Shown: one piece after another, positions 19,123-27,825 of the stretch
Layout: every line of letters begins with the position of its first letter
Position numbering within the stretch: the stretch's first letter is position 1
Assembly (NCBI GenBank): GCA_024639905.1
Contig: JAHEGE010000010.1
Span: forward strand, 1 to 62,597
DNA from: Gammaproteobacteria bacterium
GTDB taxonomy: Bacteria > Pseudomonadota > Gammaproteobacteria > Pseudomonadales > Pseudohongiellaceae
DNA length: 62,597 nucleotides
Reading direction: 5' to 3'
Notes under the pieces: model-generated
Told to the model about the DNA's origin: nothing
Seen by the model: only the letters and a program-made list of their open reading frames with translations
Databases searched by the model: none
Program-made: the position numbers and the translations under genes

Positions 19123-20529
19123 TTCGCCGGCGATTTGGAGGACTATGTCCCAGTTGAAGCGCACGAAGCGGTTCAGCTCGGAGATTAAGATGCGCTCTTG
19201 GTCGCTGTGGGCACCGAAGCCCAGTGCTGCATCCTCGCGATCGATCGCGGGGCCGATGCCGTAGCATTCAATACCCTTATTGCGCAGATACGCCATGTCT
19301 GTCGCGCCTGTGCTCATAGTCGGCAGCGTCACGACGCCGTAATGCTCAGTGATGCCAGCTTCGATTGCAGAGAATGCCTCGGTGTTTAAACGCGCCTCGC
19401 CACGGGGGCGAGTGTTGCGCGGACCCAGCGCGACTTCCACCGCAGGATCGTTCACAACCCTGCGTACTTCTTCTAAGAACTCTTCGATATTTTCATCCGG
19501 CAACGCGCGGAAATCGACGAAGCCCTTAGACTCAGAAGGAATCACATTTATGCGATATCCCGCCTCGATAATATTCGGCGACAAAGACGAGCGCAGCATC
19601 GACGCGTGCCGCGGTTCGAACTCACGGAAATACGCATCGGCCTCGGCCTGGGTCGCGGGATCTAACACGGCGAGGTAACGCGCGGCGGCGTCAGGCGGCG
19701 AAATGCCTGCTAGGCGTTCGAAATACGCAGCGGTGGTTTCGTTAAGCCGAATCGGCGAAACCCAATCGGCGATCGCTGCCATGGCTTTGGCAAGCCTGAC
19801 AACCGAATTCGTTTGCATCGGCACCGAACCGTGCCCCGCAACACCACGCGCTGTTAGGTCTATTTGATAGGGAATTTTCTCGACGCTCTGAATGCCCGCA
19901 TACTGAACCTCACGGTTTACACGCGCGACTGATCCGCCCTCTGCGAGGCAGAATTCTGATTCGATCTTGTCGAAATGTTCGTTCACCATAAACTCGATGC
20001 CAAACTCCGTCGCGCCCTCTTCACCTGACTCGGCAAGAAAAATGACGTCACGATCGAGCTTAATGCCCTGCCGCTTTAGCTCGAGCATGACCATCAGACC
20101 CGCGGCAAGATTGTCTTTGTCATCAACTGCGCCACGGCCATACACGTAGCCGTTGTCGATCGTTGCGTTAAACGGCGGGAAGGTCCATTTCGCAGGATCG
20201 ACATTCACCGTGTCGGTGTGCGCCATGATCAGCAGTGGCTCTTTGCTGCCATTACCCTTAAGCCGTGTCACTACGTTGGGCCGCTCGTCGTTATTGGCGA
20301 GCATCTCAACCTCAAAACCCTCGGCCTCGAGCACGTCGCGAATGTATTCGGCTGCCGGCAGTTCGCGGCCGGGCGGATCGCTGGTGTCGAATTGCAGTAG
20401 CGCACGGAAATGGCGCAGGGTTTCTTCGTTGATCGCGTCCCAATCGGGCTGAGCGAGGACGGGTTGGCTAATAGCCGTTATCAAGCACGCGAGTAAGACA
20501 GGTTTCAGTGTAGGGATAAACTTAGGCAT
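19120..20529 (-). CDS. M20 family metallopeptidase, exported
   Basis: This is a zinc carboxypeptidase/dipeptidase of the ArgE/DapE/CPG2 family. Starting at ATG 20529 (after GGAGG) gives a clean signal peptide (MPKFIPTLKPVLLACLITAISQPVLAQ); a longer frame to 20571 has no good ribosome site. Metal and catalytic motifs are PLLIMAHTDTVNVD, YGRGAVDDKDNLAAGL, FLAESGEEGATEFG, FCLAEGG and, near the end, GPAIDREDAALGFGAHSDQERI. The dimerisation domain contains ARGVAGHGSVP. It lies just downstream of a TonB-dependent receptor on the same strand, suggesting periplasmic digestion of an imported peptide, though a hairpin separates the two. Confidence 0.9.
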   Translation of the reverse strand: MPKFIPTLKPVLLACLITAISQPVLAQPDWDAINEETLRHFRALLQFDTSDPPGRELPAAEYIRDVLEAEGFEVEMLANNDERPNVVTRLKGNGSKEPLLIMAHTDTVNVDPAKWTFPPFNATIDNGYVYGRGAVDDKDNLAAGLMVMLELKRQGIKLDRDVIFLAESGEEGATEFGIEFMVNEHFDKIESEFCLAEGGSVARVNREVQYAGIQSVEKIPYQIDLTARGVAGHGSVPMQTNSVVRLAKAMAAIADWVSPIRLNETTAAYFERLAGISPPDAAARYLAVLDPATQAEADAYFREFEPRHASMLRSSLSPNIIEAGYRINVIPSESKGFVDFRALPDENIEEFLEEVRRVVNDPAVEVALGPRNTRPRGEARLNTEAFSAIEAGITEHYGVVTLPTMSTGATDMAYLRNKGIECYGIGPAIDREDAALGFGAHSDQERILISELNRFVRFNWDIVLQIAGE

Positions 20530-20603
20530 AGCCGCCTCCAGAAGTACAAGTAGGCGGTAACTGTACCTCAAGATTTAGGCGAGGTCAGTGACTTATTGAA
20601 GAG

Positions 20604-20641
20604 CCAGCTTGGACGAGAACGAACGCCCGCGCCCAAGCTGG
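20604..20641 (-). terminator. Hairpin 3' of the TonB-dependent receptor gene
   Basis: CCAGCTTGG (20604-20612) pairs perfectly with CCAAGCTGG (20633-20641). It lies between the receptor stop codon and the M20 gene. The U-run on the minus strand is weak (CTCTTCAATAAG), so read-through into the peptidase gene is possible. Confidence 0.5.
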
Positions 20642-20659
20642 TTTATTGCACTTTAGGCA

Positions 20660-23614
20660 CTACAGGTCGAAGCGCAGATCCACATAATAGAATCGGCCTA
20701 GGTCCGAATGCTGATCCGCGAAATAGCCGAAGCTATCGTCGGCCAATGGGGCGCGCTCGTCTGTGACATTGTTCGCGCCGAACCGCACGCGGCTGTCGAT
20801 GCTGCCGAACAACGTAAGATCGTAGTCCAGAGACACGTTCATCGTCGTCATAGAAGGGATCGCCCAGTTGCGTCCGTCGGATAGCACTTGGAAGAAGTCC
20901 CCGTAACGAAGCGCCGTGGCGTTCGCTCCCCAGTCGCCCTTGCTCCAGCTAGCGCGAAGCGTGTCTTTACGCTCTGGGTTGCCGTTCTGCTGAACCAGGC
21001 TCGAGAAGCCAACGACCGGCAGCGACCCCGGCAGAGTGCCTGCCGCTTTCGCATTCACGAGTTCAGACGCGAAACCACCTGCTTCTTGGTCATAAGTATC
21101 TAGGAACGAGCCGACATAGCGCATATCGAAAGAGCCGAAGCGCGAATCAAATTCATAGTAGATGCCGATGTCGTGCCCTTCCACCGTTCGGGTATCGAGG
21201 TTCGCGTAGTTGTCTTCAACTCGCGCGACGTCGCCGAAAGGACACAGCCCTGCAGCAGCGAACAAGGGGAGCGCGTCTGCATTTATAGCGGTGTCACGTA
21301 CCACCGAAGGATTGGTTGTTACAGCCGCACAGTTGCCATTACCCGCGCTCAGTCTGCGCAAGAGGTCGAGGGCAATGTGGTTTTCTTCGCCGAATAATCC
21401 AATCGTGTTCTGCTTTTCAATACGCCATCTGTCGTAAGTAATCGTCAGGCCTTCCACCGGCTCGAGCACGATACCAAGCGACGTGTTGTCGGACGTTTCG
21501 GGCTGCAACAAAGCGCTACCTTGCGCTGTGCGCTGCACGCCGTAGGAACAATCGAGCACGCTTTCGGTCGGATCCACGTACAAACAGCTTGGGTCGTTAG
21601 TAGTGTTCGAGCGTGCAACGAGTGCCTCGTTTATGGTGACCAGATTCGGTGCACGGAACGCCTCAGACCAAGAACCGCGCAGCAGAACCGGCTCGAAGGG
21701 GCGATAGCCGAAGGCCACTTTACCTACAGTGGTCGAGCCAACGTCGGAGAAATCTTCGTAGCGCATCGCCAGTTGCAGGTCGAGGTTGTCCAGAACAGGC
21801 ACCGCAAGTTCGGTAAACAGCGACGTTACCTGACGGTCACCCATACTGTCTGCGCTGGGACTCGAATTCATGATGTCGGAGACGTAGGGGAAACTCACGC
21901 CGCGCGAATCTGTGAACTGAATCGTGCCGTTCAGGCGCGGGTCGCGAAGGTCGGAGAAAGACTCGTCTCGATACTCGACGCCAGCAAGGAAGCCTACCCC
22001 ACCGGCCGGTAACTCATACACGCTGGGGTTGGAGACTTTGAAATCGATCATGGTCAATTCTTGCTCGTTCAAGCGGACGACATCGACGAGTGCGCGCTCA
22101 ATGTTGCTGCCGGTCGTTGGCGCGAAGGGGTTAAAGCCTGCGGACGTCGTGTCGTTAAGCGCCTCTTGCAATAGCGAATTGCTCACGCGATTGCGAGTGG
22201 TGTCGTTGCGATCAGCGCGCGACCACGTGTAGGCGCCTTCCCAATCCCACTCATTGATCGAACCACGTAGGCCACCGACGAAGCGATAAGTGTCGCCGTC
22301 GACATCGACGAGGCGCGGCACCTGTGCGACCCGGTAGTTGTCTAATTCCATTTGCAGGCCGGTGCAAGGCACCGAGGTGCCAATTACACTGTCGGGCAGG
22401 CGATTAGGCGAGCCACATACGCCGAGCGGGTTGTAATAGGAGTCGGCGGCTAGTCGCAGCTTGCCTACTGCAGAGCTTGGGGTCGACGCATGACGAATTG
22501 TATTCGTGTCGGAGTAATACCAAGTGAATTCCGAGAACGCTTCGACGCCGTTGTCGAAAGTATGGTTCGCGTAGGCGTACAGGTTCGAGCGTGCAAGCTC
22601 AGAATACAGGTCGCGATTTTCATTGAGGTTGTAGCGGTATGTGCCCTGACCGTCTACGGCGCCACAGACCTGATCGTTAATCGAGTATTGGCACTGCGCG
22701 CTGCCGACAGGGAAGGTTTCGAACTCGCCCGCGCTGTCGGTCACTTTACCGTTGGTACCGAATTTGGATACGCTCGGGATAACATCGAACTGCCCGTAAG
22801 CCGAGTTGGCGCTGTCATTGCGGAAAATAGTGCCCGCAAATTCGGTGCCTGCAACACGGGACGAATAATCGCTGTCTGCCCAACGTGGATCGTCCTGAGA
22901 GTTAACACGGTCGCGTTGGTAATAATTATAAAACGCGCCGATCTGCGTCGCGCCATCGTTCAGCGAAGTGCCCCACTGCACAGTAAAGCGCTCGTCTTGG
23001 CGCCCGATGCTTTCGTACGCGTCGCTGCGCAGATTGATCCGCAGGCCTTCGAAGTCATTCTTGAGCACGTAATTCACCACACCGGCAACGGCGTCGGCAC
23101 CGTAGATTGCCGAGGCGCCTTCGCGCAAGACTTCGGCGCGGCGCAGACCAGTGACAGGTAGCGACTGCACGTTAACCGTGTTCACCGGCACGAAGCTGCC
23201 GCCGACCTCTTCCGTTTGATAGGCAGCCGAGTTAACCATGCGGCGGCCATTCAATAGTACCAATGTATTGCCTGTGCCAAGGTTGCGTAAATTGAACGCG
23301 CCAATATCGCCGCGTGCGGAGTTAACACCGCCTGAGATGTTTTCCGATTCGCTGAAAAAGTTCTGGCCTTGCTCTGCCATGAATTCCAGCAGCTCATCGC
23401 CGGAGTTAACGCCGAGCGCCTCGATGTCTTGCTCGCTGATAACCGACACTGCCAGCACTTCGCTAATGCTCGCGCCGCGGATTTGAGAGCCGACCACGAC
23501 AATCTCGTCGATAGCTTGATCTTGAGCTACCAGCGAACCTGCTGCTACAGCTGTCGCCGCCGCTACCGCAAGCGCGATGCGGCGACGCGAGGTCATAATT
23601 TTATTCGCATTCAA
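20660..23614 (-). CDS. TonB-dependent outer-membrane receptor
   Basis: This is a large receptor (about 985 aa) with signal peptide (TSRRRIALAVAAATAVAAGSLVAQ), a TonB-box-like IDEIVVVGSQI, a plug domain (SVISEQDIEALGVNSGDELLEFM, GAFNLRNLGTGNTLVLLNGRRMV, LRRAEVLREGASAIYGADAVAGVVNYVLK) and a 22-strand barrel ending in FYYVDLRFDL with terminal-aromatic pattern. Possible starts are GTG 23629, TTG 23614 and ATG 23596; TTG 23614 has GGGGAAG six bases upstream and is my choice. The ligand is unknown; the M20 peptidase next door hints at peptides. No tonB or exbBD partner lies beside it. Confidence 0.92.
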   Translation of the reverse strand: MNANKIMTSRRRIALAVAAATAVAAGSLVAQDQAIDEIVVVGSQIRGASISEVLAVSVISEQDIEALGVNSGDELLEFMAEQGQNFFSESENISGGVNSARGDIGAFNLRNLGTGNTLVLLNGRRMVNSAAYQTEEVGGSFVPVNTVNVQSLPVTGLRRAEVLREGASAIYGADAVAGVVNYVLKNDFEGLRINLRSDAYESIGRQDERFTVQWGTSLNDGATQIGAFYNYYQRDRVNSQDDPRWADSDYSSRVAGTEFAGTIFRNDSANSAYGQFDVIPSVSKFGTNGKVTDSAGEFETFPVGSAQCQYSINDQVCGAVDGQGTYRYNLNENRDLYSELARSNLYAYANHTFDNGVEAFSEFTWYYSDTNTIRHASTPSSAVGKLRLAADSYYNPLGVCGSPNRLPDSVIGTSVPCTGLQMELDNYRVAQVPRLVDVDGDTYRFVGGLRGSINEWDWEGAYTWSRADRNDTTRNRVSNSLLQEALNDTTSAGFNPFAPTTGSNIERALVDVVRLNEQELTMIDFKVSNPSVYELPAGGVGFLAGVEYRDESFSDLRDPRLNGTIQFTDSRGVSFPYVSDIMNSSPSADSMGDRQVTSLFTELAVPVLDNLDLQLAMRYEDFSDVGSTTVGKVAFGYRPFEPVLLRGSWSEAFRAPNLVTINEALVARSNTTNDPSCLYVDPTESVLDCSYGVQRTAQGSALLQPETSDNTSLGIVLEPVEGLTITYDRWRIEKQNTIGLFGEENHIALDLLRRLSAGNGNCAAVTTNPSVVRDTAINADALPLFAAAGLCPFGDVARVEDNYANLDTRTVEGHDIGIYYEFDSRFGSFDMRYVGSFLDTYDQEAGGFASELVNAKAAGTLPGSLPVVGFSSLVQQNGNPERKDTLRASWSKGDWGANATALRYGDFFQVLSDGRNWAIPSMTTMNVSLDYDLTLFGSIDSRVRFGANNVTDERAPLADDSFGYFADQHSDLGRFYYVDLRFDL

Positions 23615-23794
23615 AGTAGTCTTCCCCACTGAATAGTTTTGATTAGTTAGACGTCAAATTATTATTTGGACTGACGTTCAATTAAGTGTCGCTTTATCGG
23701 GAGAAAAGACAAGTTGGCATTGCACGAGGGTGGCCGCAGAAACAGGGCTTGCTAAATGTTTACGATGTTTCGCGCAGAGGTGTGGCGGCTGGTG

Positions 23795-24715
23795 CTAAGC
23801 GAATGCCGCGGATCTTGTGATCTTTAGAGAGTCATGCACTAGTAAGTAGGCAAGCCCGGTGTCGTCCAGCACCTGACGCGCCTCACGCCCCTTGAGCATG
23901 GCGAGAGTCGCAACGCTACCTGCGATAACACAATGATCCGCAACGACGCTCACAGAGAGCGGCCCTTGTACGGGCATACCGGTTCGTGGGTTAAGTAAAT
24001 GGGAGTATTTTAATCCTTCGATTTCGATACACCTCGCGTAGCTCCCACTGGTTGCGAGTGCACCCGACGCGAGATGTAGGGTATCGATGGGGGCATCGGA
24101 TTCCGGATTCTGTATGGCGATACTCCAAGAACTACCATCGGCGCGGGGGCCGGTAACGCAGAGGTCGCCTCCAAGATTGATCAGGGCGTGGGGGGCGCCA
24201 GCCTCACGCAGCAACGAGACGGCGCGGTCTGCTGCATACTCTTTCACGATGCCGCCGAAGTCTAACTCCATGCCGGCGAGCGGGAAACGGAGTCGCGGGG
24301 CCCGCCAGTCGACGTGATGCCAGCCTACGCGCTCGAGTAACGCCTGAATAGCAGTCGCATCGGGCACCGCGGTTTGTCCTTCTGGCTGAAAATTCCACGC
24401 GCGGCGCAGCAAACCGGAGGTCACGTCGAACAGGCCTTCGCTTTGTTCATAGCAGGTATTTGCGTAGTCGAGCAAAGACGCTGTCTCGGCATCGACCTCG
24501 ATCTCACCGCCCGCCTGAGCGACGTGATTGATACGCGATAGGAAACTAGTATCCAGATAACGCGAGTATTTCGCCTCGAGCCGCCCCACGTCGTCGATAA
24601 CCAACTGCGCCAGTTTACGCGCAGCGGCCATGTCCGCCGCAAAAATGCTCACCGAACAACGCGTCCCCATCGCACCAAACACCACCTCAAATAACCCCGG
24701 GGTCAGGTCTTTCAT
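23795..24715 (-). CDS. apbE: ApbE-type FAD:protein FMN transferase
   Basis: ApbE enzymes attach FMN to a Thr or Ser of extracytoplasmic proteins. Family motifs are complete: FGAMGTRCSVSIF, EAKYSRYLDTSFLSRIN, LFDVTSGLLRRAWNF, ELDFGGIVKEYAADRA, ALINLGGDLCVTG, ALATSGSYARC, KYSHLLNPRTGMPV and AGSVATLAMLKG. Unusually, the only upstream ATG lies inside a palindromic repeat, so the predicted N-terminus is MKDLTPG followed by LFEVVFGAMGT. AGGGA lies about ten bases before that ATG. The alternative is a GTG just before VFGAMGT. There is no export signal either way, although most ApbE proteins are exported. It is the last gene of a minus-strand cluster with DUF3570 and DUF4266. Confidence 0.9.
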   Translation of the reverse strand: MKDLTPGLFEVVFGAMGTRCSVSIFAADMAAARKLAQLVIDDVGRLEAKYSRYLDTSFLSRINHVAQAGGEIEVDAETASLLDYANTCYEQSEGLFDVTSGLLRRAWNFQPEGQTAVPDATAIQALLERVGWHHVDWRAPRLRFPLAGMELDFGGIVKEYAADRAVSLLREAGAPHALINLGGDLCVTGPRADGSSWSIAIQNPESDAPIDTLHLASGALATSGSYARCIEIEGLKYSHLLNPRTGMPVQGPLSVSVVADHCVIAGSVATLAMLKGREARQVLDDTGLAYLLVHDSLKITRSAAFA

Positions 24716-24893
24716 CGATGCATTTTCCCTACAATATTCATAGTCTCAACCCGGGGTCAGGTCTTTCATCATCGCATTTTTCCCGGCCAACGCGTAGGCC
24801 GTCGCCATACCATGGGCCGGATGCCGCGCAACCTTGCTTGGCACCGTCAAAGGCATGAGAAAAATGCATCGGTGAAAGACCTGACCCCGGGTT
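24694..24893. repeat. Palindromic repeat cluster 4 (three half-units) between apbE and the DUF3570 gene
   Basis: Half-units start at about 24694 and 24748 in the plus orientation, and an inverted one ends at 24893. The second and third enclose about 75 bp of unique sequence. The last half-unit supplies the stop codon of the DUF3570 gene (complement TAA at 24892-24894) and the first contains the ATG of apbE, so the repeat block joins the two genes. Confidence 0.93.
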
Positions 24894-26019
24894 AGAAGCT
24901 GAAGTCTAGGCCGGCGGTTAGGCGGGTGAAGTCGATGAGTGCGGGGGCCGATGTGCCGGTCGTTTGGTAGCGCTCTCCGCTTAGCATTAAGGTGTAGTCG
25001 CCGATTGTGTAGTTTAGCCGCAGGCCAGCGCTGACAGCGTCGTAATCACTTAGCCGGTAGTCGCTGGAATTAAACGGTTGCGCTTGCACGAAGTCAGTTG
25101 CGGGGGTGAAGAATTCGGCTGCGGTTTGTCGATAAAGACGCACATTAGGCACAACAGTGAGTGATCGTCGCAGCGTCTTGTGCAGGGCAAACTCGAGCGT
25201 ATGGGAACGCACGCCGAAGTCGTCATCGTAGAGTCGATAGTCGGCATGAAAAGCCGCGCGCTGATCGCGGAAGTACCTGCGCCAGGAGCTCGTCCAAGTG
25301 AATTGATCGCGCCGTTCGGGTCTACGGTCGGCAAGTTTGTAGGGGTCGGTTAGGAAGCCCGCAGCCCTGGCCGAACTAATGCCGGTTTGGAAAATTGAAA
25401 ACTGATTGAGGATCTGCGTCACCGAGACAAACGCAGACGTCGTTGTCTTTTCGGCGCCGAGGATACGATTGAATTTCTCGGCATCGGTTGGCGTTAGCGT
25501 ATCGTCTGAGTGCGCGATGCCCGCGCTAAGCGTTGTCGCCTGATTGGCGAACGTATAGCTGCCATCAACTGCCGCGCTGTTCGCCTTATAGTCGTTTTCA
25601 TCACTTACGGTAAAGCTGACGCCCAGATTGCCCGCGCTGAAATAGCGGCGTAGCGAAGCTGTCACGTCTTGCCGTTTTTCGTAAATAGTCGCGCCGCTCA
25701 TCGCCACTTGAGTTTCGCCATTCACCGCTTGAATCGTATACCAAGGCGACGCGCCGCTCATGCTCTCGTAAGAAGACTCAAGCGCAATACTGTAATCACT
25801 TCCAATAGCCGACGAAAAACGAAGCTGATGGATATCGATGTCATAACGCTCAGCACTGCCCGCCAGCAAAGCGCTCGCCGCGAGATCGTCTTCTTGGTAA
25901 TTGGATACGCGATAAGACAGCACTCGATCCGCAGGCGGTGTATCGGCTATCGCGATACCACCTACGCCCGGCAAAGCGAGCGCGGAAGTGGTGAGAGCTA
26001 GGAGGCGTTTGCAGGCCAC
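24892..26019 (-). CDS. DUF3570 family outer-membrane beta-barrel protein
   Basis: This 375-aa protein has a signal peptide (residues 1-25) and a body of alternating strands with many Tyr and Arg, ending DFTRLTAGLDFSF with a terminal Phe, the outer-membrane insertion signature. The segments SYRVSNYQEDDL, ERYDIDIHQLRF and ESMSGASPWY are typical of DUF3570. The start is GTG at 26019, two bases after the DUF4266 stop, so the genes are translationally linked. In other bacteria DUF3570, DUF4266 and ApbE genes occur together (family knowledge), which suggests an extracytoplasmic flavin or redox function; no biochemistry is known to me. Confidence 0.82.
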   Translation of the reverse strand: MACKRLLALTTSALALPGVGGIAIADTPPADRVLSYRVSNYQEDDLAASALLAGSAERYDIDIHQLRFSSAIGSDYSIALESSYESMSGASPWYTIQAVNGETQVAMSGATIYEKRQDVTASLRRYFSAGNLGVSFTVSDENDYKANSAAVDGSYTFANQATTLSAGIAHSDDTLTPTDAEKFNRILGAEKTTTSAFVSVTQILNQFSIFQTGISSARAAGFLTDPYKLADRRPERRDQFTWTSSWRRYFRDQRAAFHADYRLYDDDFGVRSHTLEFALHKTLRRSLTVVPNVRLYRQTAAEFFTPATDFVQAQPFNSSDYRLSDYDAVSAGLRLNYTIGDYTLMLSGERYQTTGTSAPALIDFTRLTAGLDFSF

Positions 26020-26021
26020 GT

Positions 26022-26249
26022 CTAATTGCAGCCGCAGCCGCCAGCGGCTACCCCGTTGCCACCGGTCGAGGCTTCTTTACTAAAATAGATATGTTGATTT
26101 AGGCGCGATTCTAGAGGATCAGGTTCGAACGACATTTCTGTACGCGCAAGATCACCGCGTTGGTACGCCGGCACGGCCTCGCAGGATGCGAGCATTGCTG
26201 CCAAAAAAAGAACTGCGTATTTAGCCGATAAAAATCGTGTGCGACTCAT
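26022..26249 (-). CDS. DUF4266 small lipoprotein with C-terminal GGCGCN
   Basis: A 75-aa lipoprotein: signal sequence with lipobox LASC (Cys23), then VPAYQRGDLARTEMSFEPDPLESRLNQHIYFSKEASTGG and the glycine-rich tail ending GCGCN with Cys72 and Cys74. The invariant Cys-Gly-Cys-Asn tail could bind a metal or be redox active. A GTG directly before the ATG could extend it by one residue. The start overlaps the stop of the upstream CxxCH-protein gene, and the next gene follows after two bases. Confidence 0.88.
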   Translation of the reverse strand: MSRTRFLSAKYAVLFLAAMLASCEAVPAYQRGDLARTEMSFEPDPLESRLNQHIYFSKEASTGGNGVAAGGCGCN

Positions 26250-26251
26250 CA

Positions 26252-27001
26252 CTACTCCGCCGCAGCGTCTACTAATAGCTGCAGAACTTCAGCAAGTTTA
26301 GCGTAGTCTGTGCTCGACTGAGTTAGCTGCAAGCCGCCATCGTGACCTATCCCTCGCACCTTTGACAGCACATCGCTGCGTTGTAAATCTTTGCCATTAA
26401 CAAAGGCAGAGAACACGCCAAGATTGGTTTGCGCAGCAGACTCGCCGCGAACAAAATGCAGGGCAGAACCCGTCGCTACGCCGCCTTTCACATGACAAAC
26501 AATGCAGCGCATCTGCACGATCTGCGATTCGACCGCCTCGTTATATAAACTGGTCGCCTGAGTGAGAGCGCTCTCTACCGAAGTGCCGAAACTTGCCAGT
26601 CTGAATGTGATCGGGTCGCCATTCACCAGCGCCAAGTTGAGATAATGATCGATGCCGCCGACGTCGACACGCGGCACATGCAAAACCTGGCCATCAAACG
26701 TCGAAGAATCTGTCGCTCCAGTTACGGGCGTTTCGACGGCCGCGAGCACCGAAAAATCATAATTGGTACCGTCGAAGCCGAGCTGAAGCTCGAGCGCATA
26801 CGCGGTTTCACCAACACTCGCTTCCATGATCGACAAAACGTTGTCGGCGAATGTCGCCTGCTGGGCGAAAACGGGGGCCGCAGTCCCACCTAGGGTGGCC
26901 GCTGCTAATAGCGCCAGCACCCGAACAAGGCGAGAAGAAGAATAACGGCTCCGATTGGCATAATCCATCCTGCCAATGCCCTTTGATTCTGTTAGACGCA
27001 T
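26252..27001 (-). CDS. Exported CxxCH (c-type haem) protein of the DUF4266/DUF3570 cluster
   Basis: This 249-aa protein starts at ATG 27001, chosen because GGAGGA lies directly upstream; a longer frame to 27085 lacks a ribosome site. A long n-region precedes the signal peptide (RLVRVLALLAAATLGGTAAPVFAQQ). The middle is a beta-rich domain (ALELQLGFDGTNYDFSVLAAVETPV). The C-terminal part carries one haem-binding motif, MRCIVCHVKGG, followed by SDVLSKVRGIGHDGGLQL, the pattern of planctomycete-type cytochrome c-like domains. It heads the cluster with DUF4266, DUF3570 and apbE, so it is a candidate electron carrier for that unit. I do not recognise a gene name. Confidence 0.72.
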   Translation of the reverse strand: MRLTESKGIGRMDYANRSRYSSSRLVRVLALLAAATLGGTAAPVFAQQATFADNVLSIMEASVGETAYALELQLGFDGTNYDFSVLAAVETPVTGATDSSTFDGQVLHVPRVDVGGIDHYLNLALVNGDPITFRLASFGTSVESALTQATSLYNEAVESQIVQMRCIVCHVKGGVATGSALHFVRGESAAQTNLGVFSAFVNGKDLQRSDVLSKVRGIGHDGGLQLTQSSTDYAKLAEVLQLLVDAAAE

Positions 27002-27219
27002 GTGATCCTCCGACCCCTTGCTAGCCTTTGTTTCATCGCACAATGCTTGAATAGGCTGCAAATAGAACCCAGAAATTAGCGCCATTGGGCGGGTAATGCA
27101 ACGTGTTGAGTGAACTTGTCGACAGAACTAGCGATTCATTGTCATATTCTTTTGCTTGTGCCGTAGCGAAATCGACTGTCACGGTCTATCCTTCATTAAA
27201 ACAACCCAAGGAGAACGTC

Positions 27220-27705
27220 ATGAGAGCGATCCTAGCCGCGTTTATAAGTCTTAGTGTCTCTGCCTCGATTTTACCCTCCTCGGCCCTCGCCGCACAGTCA
27301 GGAACAGAGGAGGCCGAGGGTGAGGTCATTCGCGTAGAAGACCTAAGCCGCCATCAGCTCAATACCTATATCGAGGAGGCGGAAGAGCAGTTCTATGCCA
27401 TTTTCAATTCGATTAACAGCAACGACGGTTTCGATATTCATTGCAGAAAGGATACCCGCGTAGGCTCTAACATTCCTGTGCGCAACTGCCAGCCGCGCTT
27501 CCTCACCGATGCGATGGCGGGCAGTGCGTCAGACTACATGTTCGATATCCAGACGCTCACTCCCGACCAAGGGATTGTCAGCAACGCAAAACCAGAGCTA
27601 GAGCTGCTAAAAGCAGAGATGGCTGAGTTGATTGCCTCGAATGCGCAGCTGCGCGAGATCGCAGGAATCCTGAATCTACTCCGGGCTAGGCGCGCTCAGC
27701 TGTAG
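27220..27705 (+). CDS. Exported hypothetical protein
   Basis: Unrecognised. The 161-aa product from ATG 27220 (AAGGAG seven bases upstream) has a signal peptide ending ALAAQS. The mature part starts acidic (EEAEGEVIRVEDLSRHQLNTYIEEAEEQFYAIFNSINSNDGFDIHCRKD), has two Cys (HCRKD and RNCQPRF) that could form a disulfide, and ends in a helical, possibly coiled-coil segment (LLKAEMAELIASNAQLREIAGILNLLRARRAQL). It is divergent from the CxxCH gene cluster. The frame could extend upstream to 27103, but that part has no signal-like features. Confidence 0.75.
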   Translation: MRAILAAFISLSVSASILPSSALAAQSGTEEAEGEVIRVEDLSRHQLNTYIEEAEEQFYAIFNSINSNDGFDIHCRKDTRVGSNIPVRNCQPRFLTDAMAGSASDYMFDIQTLTPDQGIVSNAKPELELLKAEMAELIASNAQLREIAGILNLLRARRAQL

Positions 27706-27719
27706 CACTACCTGGTTCA

Positions 27720-27804
27720 AACCCGGGGTCAGGTCTTGCATCGATGCATTTTCCCCACGTAAATCCTATGACAAATGCATCGATGCAAGACCTGACCCCG
27801 GGTT
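27720..27804. repeat. Palindromic repeat with a matched change in both arms
   Basis: The arms 27720-27751 and 27773-27804 are a perfect 32-bp inverted repeat. Both show TCTTGCATC where the family has TCTTTCATC, a matched substitution. The element lies between the hypothetical gene and nei (convergent). Confidence 0.96.
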
Positions 27805-27825
27805 ATGTTTCTCTAGTTCCATCGG

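Noticed and set aside
22490..23161. 223-aa plus-strand frame
   Set aside because: Antisense shadow of the TonB-dependent receptor.
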